Shown here piece after piece: positions 54,639 to 63,881 of a stretch of DNA of 64,000 bases (the first letter of the stretch is position 1; each line of letters opens with the position of its first letter). Under the pieces are notes generated by a model. That model searched no databases and was not told the DNA's origin. It worked only from the letters and a program-made list of their open reading frames with translations. The stretch lies in contig JADJXD010000001.1 of the NCBI GenBank assembly GCA_016715985.1, positions 2,356,001 through 2,420,000 of the forward strand. The letters are read 5' to 3'. Origin of the DNA: Saprospiraceae bacterium. Its GTDB lineage: Bacteria; Bacteroidota; Bacteroidia; Chitinophagales; Saprospiraceae. Position numbers and translations under genes: made by a program.

Positions 54639-55679
54639 TTATTGATATTGTATATAAATGGGCCGCGGTCTTAACCCCAGGATTTCCTGATGTGTCATTA
54701 ATCGATAAGGAGCATCTTTTTTGTCATTTTTGTAAAACAACTTAAAACCCGTAAATTGAATGGGTTCGCCTGCGATAAAACTTCGGTAGGTGCTGACTTT
54801 TTTTGCCGGAAAACCAAATCCGTCCATATTTATAACAATCTGAACTTCAGGACAGGTCTTTATACTTTTATAATTAGTGATCATTCCTCTTGTAAATCGG
54901 TGTACCACCAGAACTTTGGGTGGGAGATCATACTTTTTCACTAAGTCAGCCAAATAGTCTATCACAAAATTTATATCTTTTGCATCCATTGTTCCAATTT
55001 TTTTTCCCGGTACATGGCCGGTTTTCATACTCCACTCCGGATCAATACCCAGATGGACATTTGGCATCTTAAGATATTCCTCAAAGGGTGGTACTTCTTT
55101 CATAACATCACTATGCCCTACCTGTATATCCAGAAAAGTAATTGCATCTATCTGTTTTGCCAGTTCCAGCACCTTATCTATCTGTTGAAATGACATCCGC
55201 AATCTGTACAAACCGGATGCTCCGGGCTTGCTTTGAGCCGTCACTGCAATATAATGTAATGCCGGTATAACAGGTGTCGAAGGATCCGCATTATTCCATG
55301 CGTCAACTTCTTTCATCAGGTTTTTAAGCATTTCGTTGGAAGGTTTAGATCCCAGGATACCCATTCCCGGTGTGTATAAATTGCCATAATATGCTACTAT
55401 TCTGTTGAATGGCAATAATGCACCCGCTTTGGGATATGGAGCTTTTACAGGCCACTTCTGATCTGTAGAATCGTGTGCAAGTAGGAGGACTTTTTTATCA
55501 TACAATTGACTATCCAGAACAGAAAGAATCTCCGGTTCCGGTAAAGTCTTAACCGTATCTACTGATGTTTCGGATGCAATCGTTTCCTTTGGGGCAATAT
55601 CCTTACTAATTGACTCTTTGCAATTTGTATATAAAATAACAAATAATACTACAAATCCTGCTATTCTGACTGTGTTCAT
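54639..55679 (-). CDS. Lipoprotein of unknown function, deacetylase partner
   Basis: The 346-aa protein has a signal peptide with a Cys at 20 (ILYTNC, an imperfect lipobox), a Pro/Thr/Glu-rich linker to about residue 50 and a globular domain. That domain has segments suggestive of a TIM-barrel-like glycoside-binding fold: FNRIVAYYGNLYTPGMGILG, PALHYIAVTAQSKPG, AITFLDIQVGHSDVM, VHLGIDPEWSMKTGH, VLVVHRFTRGMI and VQIVINMDGFGF. Acidic residues sit at strand ends (Asp-Pro-Glu-Trp), as in glycosidases, but no known family was recognised. Position directly before a polysaccharide deacetylase supports a role in glycan processing. Confidence 0.7.
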   Translation of the reverse strand: MNTVRIAGFVVLFVILYTNCKESISKDIAPKETIASETSVDTVKTLPEPEILSVLDSQLYDKKVLLLAHDSTDQKWPVKAPYPKAGALLPFNRIVAYYGNLYTPGMGILGSKPSNEMLKNLMKEVDAWNNADPSTPVIPALHYIAVTAQSKPGASGLYRLRMSFQQIDKVLELAKQIDAITFLDIQVGHSDVMKEVPPFEEYLKMPNVHLGIDPEWSMKTGHVPGKKIGTMDAKDINFVIDYLADLVKKYDLPPKVLVVHRFTRGMITNYKSIKTCPEVQIVINMDGFGFPAKKVSTYRSFIAGEPIQFTGFKLFYKNDKKDAPYRLMTHQEILGLRPRPIYIQYQ

Positions 55680-55787
55680 TTAAAAGTAGATTTTACAATT
55701 CAAAGCAAGATAGTCATATTGTGATGAATATGATATTAAGTGCCAAAACTTTTCGTAAAAGAATTAAAAGAAAAAAAATTTGGGGAT

Positions 55788-56711
55788 TTATAAAACAGGC
55801 TTTACCGTTAATCCAGCATTTCTTAACAAATGAATGACTCCCTTCGGACCAGCCAGATGCCCGGCTCCCACAGCAAAAAAAGTGGGTTCACTCTTTGAAG
55901 CATTCAAAATAAGGGGTATCCAGTTTTTATTTCTTTGGTACAGTAACTGATCTTCAAATCCGGAAATTTCATTTCCATCTTCTGAAATCATTTCAATCAT
56001 TTTTTCAATGTTCTGATTGACATACATTTCTGTCATCTTTGCAAAACTATCATCATTCGAGTCTGAAGATTTAATTGACTCAACCAGCATTTTCGCTTGA
56101 GCTTCATACGGAATCTCATCAAATAATCCAATCTGAAAATCAACCGTTTCAAGTCCGCCGGTTTCTTTTCCGGAATTTTTTGCCATTTCAAATAACTCCA
56201 TTTCATATGACTTCATAGATCCGGATTGAAGTCCTGAAGGATCCATATCCCCGTATGCAAATACAGATAGAAACATAGGTTTCATTCTTTCCAGCATAAA
56301 TATCGGAATCCCTATTTTCTGAAAATGACTCTTTACCAAGTCATAGTCACCTTCATTGAGCAGGTCCTTCAGTGTTTGCCCGTCACTCATAAAAATTTTG
56401 TTCATCATTCCCATCAGAGATGAAATGTCTGTCATATCCTTTACATCTATTTCAAATACGACTTTTTTGGATGCTTCCAAAGCAGTCATTGTTCCTTTAG
56501 GCAAAAAAAAGTCTTCCGCTCCGATAATATGAATGGTTCCATATAAATAGGATGGTTCTTTCAATTCCTTACCGGTTATTTTCCATAAAAGTGCATTTTC
56601 AAGCGGTTTGTAATCATTATCACTGATCTGTGATTTAGTTGTTTTACAACCCGGTGCTGATAGGACAAAAGTCAGTGAAAATAAGAAAAACAGATATTTG
56701 TACGTTTTCAA
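55788..56711 (-). CDS. TraB/GumN family lipoprotein, TTG start
   Basis: The 307-aa protein begins at TTG 56711 with a signal peptide ending SAPGC (Cys22). The TraB/GumN pattern is present: LWKITGKELKEPSYLYGTIH (GTIH motif), VVFEIDVKDM, KETGGLETVDFQ (GGLE motif), QLLYQRNKNWI (ERN-like motif) and FFAVGAGHLAGPKGVIHLL. Members of the family are related to Tiki metalloproteases, and the conserved His/Glu residues may bind metal. The target is unknown. It is a single gene on the minus strand. Confidence 0.9.
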   Translation of the reverse strand: MKTYKYLFFLFSLTFVLSAPGCKTTKSQISDNDYKPLENALLWKITGKELKEPSYLYGTIHIIGAEDFFLPKGTMTALEASKKVVFEIDVKDMTDISSLMGMMNKIFMSDGQTLKDLLNEGDYDLVKSHFQKIGIPIFMLERMKPMFLSVFAYGDMDPSGLQSGSMKSYEMELFEMAKNSGKETGGLETVDFQIGLFDEIPYEAQAKMLVESIKSSDSNDDSFAKMTEMYVNQNIEKMIEMISEDGNEISGFEDQLLYQRNKNWIPLILNASKSEPTFFAVGAGHLAGPKGVIHLLRNAGLTVKPVL

Positions 56712-57024
56712 AATTTAAATTTATTATTGTGGTTCTTCAACATAAAACGATAAACAAAAGTTTTATATTTGAGTCTCCTCCTGAAAGTAAATATTATAGA
56801 AATAAAATTAACTTTCTTTTTACTGAATTAATAATCAGCCGTTTCCCTTTAGGGTCAGGGTAAAAACGGTTGATTATCATATTAGAGGTATTTTCGAAGT
56901 GTACTCATATTTGAATCTACTCTGAAAAGTGAATTTATTAGGATTAAGAATAAAATTGGTTATACGCCAATGATAATTAATCGTTTCCCTTTAGGGTTCA
57001 GGGTAAAAAACAGTTGATTATATT
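56712..57024. repeat. Diverged tandem duplication with paired hairpins, no gene
   Basis: Copies at 56765-56877 and 56907-57021 align along their length: ATATTTGA, then a CTGAAA..GTGAA-like stretch, ATAAAATT, CGTTTCCCTTTAGGGT, CAGGGTAAAAA and GTTGATTAT. Each copy ends in an inverted repeat of 14-bp class arms (ATAATCAGCCGTTT with AAACGGTTGATTAT in copy 1) enclosing a CCCTTTAGGG palindrome (56845-56854 and 56987-56996). Copy 2 begins 3 bp beyond the rlmB stop. No coding frame is supported. Confidence 0.75.
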
Positions 57025-57765
57025 CTAATCAGATAAAGTCCTTTGTCTAACCACTTCGTATAGTAAAATACCTCCTGCCACAGATACATTCAGTGAATCA
57101 AATGCATTAACTGCTGGGATGGTAGCCACATCGTCGACCACTTCATATACTTTGTAATGCAGTCCTTTTTCTTCAGAGCCGAGTAATAATGCCGTGGGTA
57201 CTTTAAAGTCAATTTTATCAACCGACTTTTCTGACTTTAATCCGGCAGCAACAACATGAATTCCGGAATTTTGCAAATCAGAAATCAAATTAAACAATGA
57301 CTGTGCTCTGCAAACAGGTATTTTGAGTATAGCGCCCGCTGAAGTTTTAACAGTATCTTCGTTGATTCTTCCTGTCATATTTCCTGAAAAAACTAATGCA
57401 TGTGCACCAAAAAAATATGCTGATCTGGCTAAAGCCCCCAGATTCCGTACATCATTAACACCATCCGCAATCACAATGAGAGGAACATTTCCTTCTTCAT
57501 AAATCAATGCAATAACATCTTTGATATTTTGAAAATTAACCGGTGAAATAATGGCAACTACGCCCTGATGGTTTCTGTTTTTTGAAAGCTCATTTAGTTT
57601 TACTTCCGGAACTTTTGCAAGAGGGATCTGTCGGTCCCTGCACAAATTTCGGATGCTCACTTCCAGTTCACCTCTAAGTGTACTTAACATAAATATCTTT
57701 TCTATGTCCGCACCTGCATCAAAAGCCTCCAAAACCGGATTTTTTCCAAAAATTATATCTGACAT
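57025..57765 (-). CDS. rlmB: 23S rRNA 2'-O-methyltransferase RlmB-like (SpoU/TrmH family)
   Basis: I start it at ATG 57765 (MSDIIFGKNPVLEAF, 246 aa), which is the usual RlmB beginning; an upstream start would add eight residues. The N-terminal substrate-binding domain ends near 75, followed by the SPOUT methyltransferase domain with IVIADGVNDVRNLGALARSA (motif 1, catalytic Asn/Arg), ALLLGSEEKGLH (motif 2) and IPAVNAFDSLNVSVAGGILL (motif 3, SAM knot). It probably methylates a guanosine in 23S rRNA. A tRNA SpoU enzyme is the alternative, less likely because of the N-terminal domain. Confidence 0.92.
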   Translation of the reverse strand: MSDIIFGKNPVLEAFDAGADIEKIFMLSTLRGELEVSIRNLCRDRQIPLAKVPEVKLNELSKNRNHQGVVAIISPVNFQNIKDVIALIYEEGNVPLIVIADGVNDVRNLGALARSAYFFGAHALVFSGNMTGRINEDTVKTSAGAILKIPVCRAQSLFNLISDLQNSGIHVVAAGLKSEKSVDKIDFKVPTALLLGSEEKGLHYKVYEVVDDVATIPAVNAFDSLNVSVAGGILLYEVVRQRTLSD

Positions 57766-57976
57766 AAACAAATTCTTTGTGTGGTACAAAGATTGAAAAA
57801 TAAAAGAACTTTATATAAAAATTTAAAAAATACCCTTCTTTGTCGCCGTGCGGACTAATATTTATCAATAATTTTTATATTTGTTAAATATTTGTTACTT
57901 TTCGACCTCTTTAGTAGTATTTCCTACCTGTATTATAAAAACATTAAACATTTTAAAACAATTAACTCATCATTCT

Positions 57977-60900
57977 ATGCAACACAAAATTTACAATTTA
58001 CTTTGTATTTTGCTCTTGGCTTCAGTTACCATGTCAGGTCAATCGACATTGGAAACACAACAAGCAACAAAATACATTTCTGAAAAGGCCAAAGATTGGG
58101 GGCTGGTAGCTTCTGATTATGAAAACATGAGCCTAAGTTCTATAGCAAAGTCAGAGAAGTACGGCCTGACTTATCTTTATTTGAACCAAACGATCAATGG
58201 AATAGATGTAAGAAATGCAGTCGCTATGATCGTTATTAATCAAAAAGGGGATGTTGTTTCTTCAAATCAAACGTTTATTCAAAATGCTGCAGCTAAAATC
58301 ACGCAAACTGCGGCTAAAATCAAACCCGCACAAGCAGTTATTTTCGCTGCTCAACAGTTTGAGATTCAATACAGAAATGAACCTGTATCATTAGGGCGAT
58401 CAGATGAAGGAGCCTATAAATTTGATATGCCAGAGTTCACAAAAAGTGATATCTCTGCAGAATTGAAGTACATTCCTTCAGGAGATAAGTTAATCCTTAC
58501 ATGGAATCTGCATTTGGACATGAAACAAAATGCTGACTATTGGGATTATTATGTCAATGCTGAAAACGGTGAATTTGTCCACAAACATAATTTTACACTT
58601 TACTGCAATCATCATGAGCATGCATACAAAAACCATGATAATTGTTCTAATGGCCATTTTACCAGATTGCAGAATTCTGGCACATTACATTCTGAAAATA
58701 TTAACGGTAGTACGGCTGCACGGTATAATGTATTTAGAGTACCGGTAGAAAGTCCGAATCACGGAAATCGCTCTATTGCAACCGATGATGAATTTCCGGA
58801 AGCATCGCCTTTCGGATGGCATGATGTAGATGGCGTACCAGGTCCTGAATATACTATCACCAGAGGTAACAATGTGTATGCTTATCAGGATAAAGACAAT
58901 GATAATTCACCTGATGGACCAGATACCGACGGTGGTATGAATTTAAATTTTGATTTCCCGTTAGACTTTACAAAAGATCCCAGAGAAAGTGCTGATGCAA
59001 CAGTCACAAATCTTTTTTACATGTCTAACATGATGCATGATCTGACTTATTTTTTGGGATTTACAGAACAGTTCGGAAATTTTCAGCAAAAAAATTACAC
59101 AGGAGCACCTGGTGAAGGAGATCCAGTGGTAGCAGAAGCTTTTGATGGAATAACTGCTACCCCGGTGTCATTAAACAATGCTAATTTTTCAATTGTTCCA
59201 GATGGACAAAGAGGCAGAATGCAAATGTTTTTGTGGAATAATAACAGTGGAGGTGCGTTATTTATAAATGAACCCGAAGCTTTGGAGGGATTTATAAGCC
59301 TGTATCAGCCGGCAGGATTTGGAAGAGCTATTCCCACCATTGATGAGTCTCCCATTATTGCCGGTTTAATTATTGCTAATGATAAATCCAACCCTACAGA
59401 AGGCCTTGGCTGTGGTGAATTCAGCAATGCGGCTCAGATACAGGGGAAAATACCAATGATTGACAGGGGTATCTGTGAATTTGGTGCCAAATCATTAAAT
59501 GCACAACGAGCCGGAGCAGTAGCGGTTATAATATGTAATGTAGCAGGTATCGGTGGAGGTACCGGTGACGAACTTGTTGGGATGGGTGCCGGAGCAGTAG
59601 GAAATCAGGTCACTATTCCAGTGGTAATGATGCGAAAATCAGATTGTGACAGAATACGTATCTCTTTACGAAATAATTTAAATGTCGTCATGACATTCCA
59701 GGTAAAAGACAGGCAAGGTGCAGATTATTTTGACGGTTCTTTTGATAATGGAATTATTGCGCATGAGTATGGACATGGAGTTTCTATTAGGCTGACAGGC
59801 GGAAGAAATCAGGCAGGTTGTCTGAGCAATGACGAACAAATGGGAGAAGGATGGAGTGATTATTTTTCTCTTATATTTACTCATAAAGCAGGAGATAAGG
59901 GTGAAGATGCCAGAGGAATAGGAACTTTCGCCGGATCTCAGCCTACGAATGGCGGCGGTATACGTACGTTTCCGTATTCTACAGATATGAGTATTAATCC
60001 TCAGACCTTTGATGATATAAAAGGCACAACAGCTCCTCACCCATTAGGTGCTGTCTGGACGGCAATGCTATGGGATATGTACTGGGCTTTTGTAAACCTG
60101 TATGGTTTTGATCCGGACTGGACAAATGAAGAATCCGGTAATTTTAAAGCAGCACTTCTGGTAATGGAAGGTATGAAATTGCAAGGTTGTAATCCGGGCT
60201 TTATCCGTGGGCGTGATGCAATAATGGAAGCTGACAAACTTTTATACAACAATCAGCACAATTGTATGCTTTGGGAAACATTTGCCCGACGAGGTCTTGG
60301 CTTTTTTGCGAATGGTGGAGATACAGATAACAGAAATGATGGGGTTCAAAATTTTGAAAGCCGTCCTACATGTATTGAAGAATTAAAAATTACAAAAAAA
60401 GCCACTTCCCTTGTGGAGCCGGGTGCAGATATCGAAATAGAACTCAGAGCAACAAACCACATACCGGAACGACAATCTAAAGTTACCGTTGTGGATGAAT
60501 TACCGGAAGGAATGACTTATGTTGCAGGTTCATCAGATATTGCACCTGAAATTAACGGTAATCTTTTAATTTTTAATTTGGGTGATATGGAGTATGAACA
60601 ATTCACAAACATCACCTACAAAGCAAAAACAACTACTTTAAATAAGTCGACCACCTTAGCTTTTGATAATTTTGAAGGAGATTTTGAATTTGATATTGAA
60701 GTTAACACGGGCATTGACTCCTGGTTGCCGATATATGATGTATTCAGAAGTCCTGAGACATCATTTGGTATTTACAATCTGGCAATGGTCATGGATGCAT
60801 CTTTGATCTCGAGAAATTATCAGGTGACAGGAACTCTTCCGGCATTAAGATTCTGGCATCAGTATAATACAGAAGCCGGCTTTGATGGTGGTTTTGTTCA

Positions 60901-61555
60901 AATTTCGGTTAATGGTGGAAATTATGTAAATGTACCGGCATCTAAATATTTGCAGAACGGTCCTAACAGTGTAATACCATATAGTACAATAGCAATACCT
61001 GCTTTACAGGGTTTTACAGGCAATTCAAATGGTACTTGGGTAGATAGTTATATTGATCTCAGGGAATATATCGGTCAAACAGTTAAGTTTAAGTTCCGTT
61101 TTGTTTCAGATGCAGAAAACTCTCCTCAGGCAGGAGACCCAGGTTGGTACATTGATGATGTGGAATTAATGGATTTATTTAAGTATTCCGCTCAGGCTTG
61201 CATATTTGCAAATGATAATGACGATCTCAGAGCATGTACGCAAGCAGTTGAAACGATTATTAACAGTACCTCTGTCGTTAAAACAAATGATACAGTAATT
61301 GAGTATTTTAATGTGTCCCTCAATCCAAATCCGGCATCTGATTATTTTACAGTAAATGCTACATCACCCACACAGGAAAATGCATTGCTTACTGTTACTT
61401 CGATTGACGGAAAACCGGTATTTGAAGGACGAATGAATATCGATCAGAATGGTTCGGTTTACACTGTTCCAACTGCAGGAATACCTTCCGGATTTTATTT
61501 TGTCAGACTACAGTCCGGTAATTTATCTACAGTTAAGAAATTGATTGTGAGATAA
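57977..61555 (+). CDS. T9SS-exported M36 (fungalysin-type) metallopeptidase
   Basis: Starting at ATG 57977, where the signal peptide begins (MQHKIYNLLCILLLASVTMS), the 1192-aa protein has a fungalysin propeptide-like region (about 25-200; GLTYLYLNQTINGIDVRNAV) and an M36 catalytic domain with zinc motif HEYGH at 596-600 and downstream GEGWSDYFS Glu ligand. A PA-type insert (CGEFSNAAQIQGKIPMIDRG) is nested before the zinc site. Then come a DUF11-like domain (IEIELRATNHIPERQSKVTV), a beta-sandwich ending WYIDDVELMD, and a type A sorting domain ending KKLIVR. It is an extracellular protease of the gliding or scavenging kind. A TATATTTG -7 element is at 57876-57883. Confidence 0.93.
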   Translation: MQHKIYNLLCILLLASVTMSGQSTLETQQATKYISEKAKDWGLVASDYENMSLSSIAKSEKYGLTYLYLNQTINGIDVRNAVAMIVINQKGDVVSSNQTFIQNAAAKITQTAAKIKPAQAVIFAAQQFEIQYRNEPVSLGRSDEGAYKFDMPEFTKSDISAELKYIPSGDKLILTWNLHLDMKQNADYWDYYVNAENGEFVHKHNFTLYCNHHEHAYKNHDNCSNGHFTRLQNSGTLHSENINGSTAARYNVFRVPVESPNHGNRSIATDDEFPEASPFGWHDVDGVPGPEYTITRGNNVYAYQDKDNDNSPDGPDTDGGMNLNFDFPLDFTKDPRESADATVTNLFYMSNMMHDLTYFLGFTEQFGNFQQKNYTGAPGEGDPVVAEAFDGITATPVSLNNANFSIVPDGQRGRMQMFLWNNNSGGALFINEPEALEGFISLYQPAGFGRAIPTIDESPIIAGLIIANDKSNPTEGLGCGEFSNAAQIQGKIPMIDRGICEFGAKSLNAQRAGAVAVIICNVAGIGGGTGDELVGMGAGAVGNQVTIPVVMMRKSDCDRIRISLRNNLNVVMTFQVKDRQGADYFDGSFDNGIIAHEYGHGVSIRLTGGRNQAGCLSNDEQMGEGWSDYFSLIFTHKAGDKGEDARGIGTFAGSQPTNGGGIRTFPYSTDMSINPQTFDDIKGTTAPHPLGAVWTAMLWDMYWAFVNLYGFDPDWTNEESGNFKAALLVMEGMKLQGCNPGFIRGRDAIMEADKLLYNNQHNCMLWETFARRGLGFFANGGDTDNRNDGVQNFESRPTCIEELKITKKATSLVEPGADIEIELRATNHIPERQSKVTVVDELPEGMTYVAGSSDIAPEINGNLLIFNLGDMEYEQFTNITYKAKTTTLNKSTTLAFDNFEGDFEFDIEVNTGIDSWLPIYDVFRSPETSFGIYNLAMVMDASLISRNYQVTGTLPALRFWHQYNTEAGFDGGFVQISVNGGNYVNVPASKYLQNGPNSVIPYSTIAIPALQGFTGNSNGTWVDSYIDLREYIGQTVKFKFRFVSDAENSPQAGDPGWYIDDVELMDLFKYSAQACIFANDNDDLRACTQAVETIINSTSVVKTNDTVIEYFNVSLNPNPASDYFTVNATSPTQENALLTVTSIDGKPVFEGRMNIDQNGSVYTVPTAGIPSGFYFVRLQSGNLSTVKKLIVR

Positions 61556-61587
61556 AATATTCAGGTTTATTTATACATGCTAAAATG

Positions 61588-61617
61588 AAAGGGGTGGACA
61601 TTGTTCTACCCCTTTTT
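61588..61617 (+). terminator. Intrinsic terminator after the M36 peptidase
   Basis: AAAGGGGTGGA pairs imperfectly with CTACCCCTTT around a short loop and is followed by a T run, 32 bp beyond the stop. Confidence 0.75.
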
Positions 61618-61810
61618 ATTTTTAGAAAATATAGAAAAAGATTGACCCTTTCGCCCATAAAGAACTTATTGAAATGTTGTTGTTCATGCTTTCCTCCTTT
61701 ATAATGGAACATTGTCCAAATAACTATGGTGTATCTTCGGTTTTAGATTAGTACATAAAATAATTTAATTCTTATTCTTAAGATTATTACCTAATCACAA
61801 AGTGAATACT

Positions 61811-61844
61811 ATAAAAAACGCCCGCTCTTTTGGGGGAGCGGGCG
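61811..61844 (-). terminator. Intrinsic terminator after the HtrA protease
   Basis: CGCCCGCTC (61819-61827) and GAGCGGGCG (61836-61844) pair perfectly. On the minus strand the stem is followed by TTTTTT (61818-61813). It lies 57 bp beyond the HtrA stop. Confidence 0.9.
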
Positions 61845-61901
61845 AATCAAAACAAAACGAAAAACCAACTTTTCTTTAACCTATTAACCTAAACTAAAAC
61901 A

Positions 61902-63116
61902 TTAAAACGACTTCCTTAGTTGAACGGGAATAGTTAATTCTTTCCCATTTCTATAAACTTTTAACTTTAAATTATCTCCCACTTTAGCATATTTCATTGC
62001 CAGTTCAATATCTTCATAATTTTTTATTGTAACACTATTGATAGACGTGATAACATCTCCCGGCAATAATCCTGACATTTGAGCTGCACTTTTTTTCTCC
62101 ACTTCTTCTACATAAAATCCTGTGTTGGATGGAACTTTTAAATTAAATTCCTTTACCAATTCTTCATTTACGTCATATCCTCCTACACCTAAACTTGTAC
62201 GCTCAATATCACTTCCTTGTTGTACAATATCTGACACCACTTTTTTTACAATATTTGATGGAATAGCAAAAGAATAACCTGCAAAAACTCCTGTTGGGGT
62301 GGCGATAGCTGTATTTATTCCTATAAGGTCTCCATTCAGATTTACTAAAGCTCCACCGCTATTACCGGGATTAATCGCAGCATCGGTCTGAATAAAATCT
62401 TCAATTGCCTTCTCGCCCTTAATAATGTCCAGATTTCTTCCTTTGGCACTGACAATGCCTGCTGTTACCGTTGATGTTAAATATCCAAAAGGATTTCCGA
62501 CCGCCAAAACCCATTCTCCTACTTTTACCTGATCAGAATCTGCAAACTTTATCGGAGAGATATTTCCGGAAGGTTCAATTTGAATAACTGCCAGATCTGT
62601 AGTCTTATCCACACCTATTTTTTTGGCTTTGTACTCTTTACCATTAGAATCAGTTACTCTTATTTCATCAGCAAAACCCACAACGTGGTTGTTTGTGATA
62701 ATGTAACCCTCTTTAGAGTAAAAAACACCGGAACCTGAACCATTCTTTGGTCTGTAAAAATTACTTCCGAAAAAATCATCAAATCCAAAAAAGTCCTGAA
62801 AAGGATCTCTTCTTTTATTTCTTTGCTCCTCTCTTTTTTGTCTAACTAATTGTTCACTTTCCTCCGCATAAATATGAACAACTGCTCCTGTTGATTTTTT
62901 AGCACTCTCTACAAAATCTACTGTCGTAAATGCTGCTGAGGCTGCTGAGGAATTAAAATTTGTAAAAGTTACAGTTTGTTCCTGCTTTTGTTCGATCGTT
63001 TTATCCTTAGTGTATTGTAATCCTGTAAAAACAACAATACCCCCTATCATACCGGATAAAATAAATTTTAGGATAGATGCCATATTGCTTTCAAATTTGG
63101 ACTTTAAACGCACCAT
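61902..63116 (-). CDS. HtrA/Deg-type periplasmic serine protease with one PDZ domain
   Basis: The 404-aa protein has a membrane-anchoring or signal segment at about 15-32 and a trypsin-like domain with catalytic triad H144 (NNHVV), D174 (TTDLAVI) and S253 (GNSGGAL). A charged Q-loop lies at about 88-115 (QKREEQRNKRRD). One PDZ domain (about 310-395; VEEVEKKSAAQMSGLLPGDV) follows; a second PDZ is absent. It removes or refolds damaged envelope proteins under stress. The start at 63116 has no close alternative except Met12, which would still keep the leader. It ends at a strong terminator. Confidence 0.95.
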   Translation of the reverse strand: MVRLKSKFESNMASILKFILSGMIGGIVVFTGLQYTKDKTIEQKQEQTVTFTNFNSSAASAAFTTVDFVESAKKSTGAVVHIYAEESEQLVRQKREEQRNKRRDPFQDFFGFDDFFGSNFYRPKNGSGSGVFYSKEGYIITNNHVVGFADEIRVTDSNGKEYKAKKIGVDKTTDLAVIQIEPSGNISPIKFADSDQVKVGEWVLAVGNPFGYLTSTVTAGIVSAKGRNLDIIKGEKAIEDFIQTDAAINPGNSGGALVNLNGDLIGINTAIATPTGVFAGYSFAIPSNIVKKVVSDIVQQGSDIERTSLGVGGYDVNEELVKEFNLKVPSNTGFYVEEVEKKSAAQMSGLLPGDVITSINSVTIKNYEDIELAMKYAKVGDNLKLKVYRNGKELTIPVQLRKSF

Positions 63117-63173
63117 TTTGTATATGGGTTATACCTAAGTAGCTGTTTAACACAATCTTAACAGCAGAATGCA

Positions 63174-63207
63174 TTTGTCATAGAATTCATATTTAATCCT
63201 ATTTTTG
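63174..63207 (+). promoter_or_regulatory. Sigma-A-type promoter candidate of cutC
   Basis: TTTG at 63174-63177 and TATTTTTG at 63200-63207, 22 nt apart, match the Bacteroidota promoter elements with a slightly long spacer, 16 nt before the ATG at 63224. Confidence 0.5.
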
Positions 63208-63223
63208 TGGTTAATTTTATCGT

Positions 63224-63871
63224 ATGTCTTATATTATCGAAGCTTGTGCAGAAACATTGGAAACGTGTAAATCAGCATTTCATAATGGCGCAAATCAGTT
63301 AGAACTTTGCAGCAGACTTGATCTCGATGGTCTCACGCCTTCTTTTGAATTGGCAGAAAGGGTTATTAAGTCTGTTTCCTGCCCTGTAAAGATTATGATA
63401 AGATCCCGGGAAGGTGATTTCTATTATAGTGATGAAGAAATAGCTGACATGAAAAAGACAATAGATGAATTTAAAAAATTAGATGTTGGTGGTTTTGTGT
63501 TTGGAGCATTGTCTGATTCCGGTGTGGACGGAGGATCTATCGGTTTGGATCTGCATAATATCCAGCAGATTTGCAGTATTGCATCACCTTACCCCGTAAC
63601 CTTACACAAAGCTATAGATTTTTGTTCATATCCTTTGAAAGAGATTCACAGAATCGGTAAACTGAAAATAATAAATAGCATACTCTCTTCCGGAGGAAAA
63701 GAAAGTGCTGTGGATGGAATACTTATGCTGAATGAAATGTATCATGTTGCTGCAACGTATAGTATAGATATAATAGCAGCAGGCAAAATTACCGGAAATA
63801 ATCTGCCTTATTTAAAAAGTAAAACCAAAATATCCCATTTTCATGGCAAACAAATAACGAATTTTCATTAA
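63224..63871 (+). CDS. cutC: CutC family protein
   Basis: The 215-aa protein has the CutC TIM-barrel pattern: IIEACAETLETCKSAFHNGA, QLELCSRLDLDGLTPS, IMIRSREGDFYYSDEEI, GFVFGALSDSGVDG, TLHKAIDFC, ILSSGGKESAVDGI and IIAAGKITGNN. CutC was linked to copper homeostasis in E. coli, but the role is disputed and the enzyme activity of the family is unknown. The C-terminus is shorter than in many members (about 240 aa) but the conserved core is complete. It stands divergent from the HtrA protease. Confidence 0.92.
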   Translation: MSYIIEACAETLETCKSAFHNGANQLELCSRLDLDGLTPSFELAERVIKSVSCPVKIMIRSREGDFYYSDEEIADMKKTIDEFKKLDVGGFVFGALSDSGVDGGSIGLDLHNIQQICSIASPYPVTLHKAIDFCSYPLKEIHRIGKLKIINSILSSGGKESAVDGILMLNEMYHVAATYSIDIIAAGKITGNNLPYLKSKTKISHFHGKQITNFH

Positions 63872-63881
63872 GTTCAGAATA

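Larger units (their letters stand above)
61556..61901. other. Gap between convergent M36 and HtrA genes
   Basis: The 346-bp gap holds the two terminators listed separately. Between them (about 61620-61810) the DNA is AT-rich and shows no gene, repeat or RNA fold that I can support. Confidence 0.6.
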
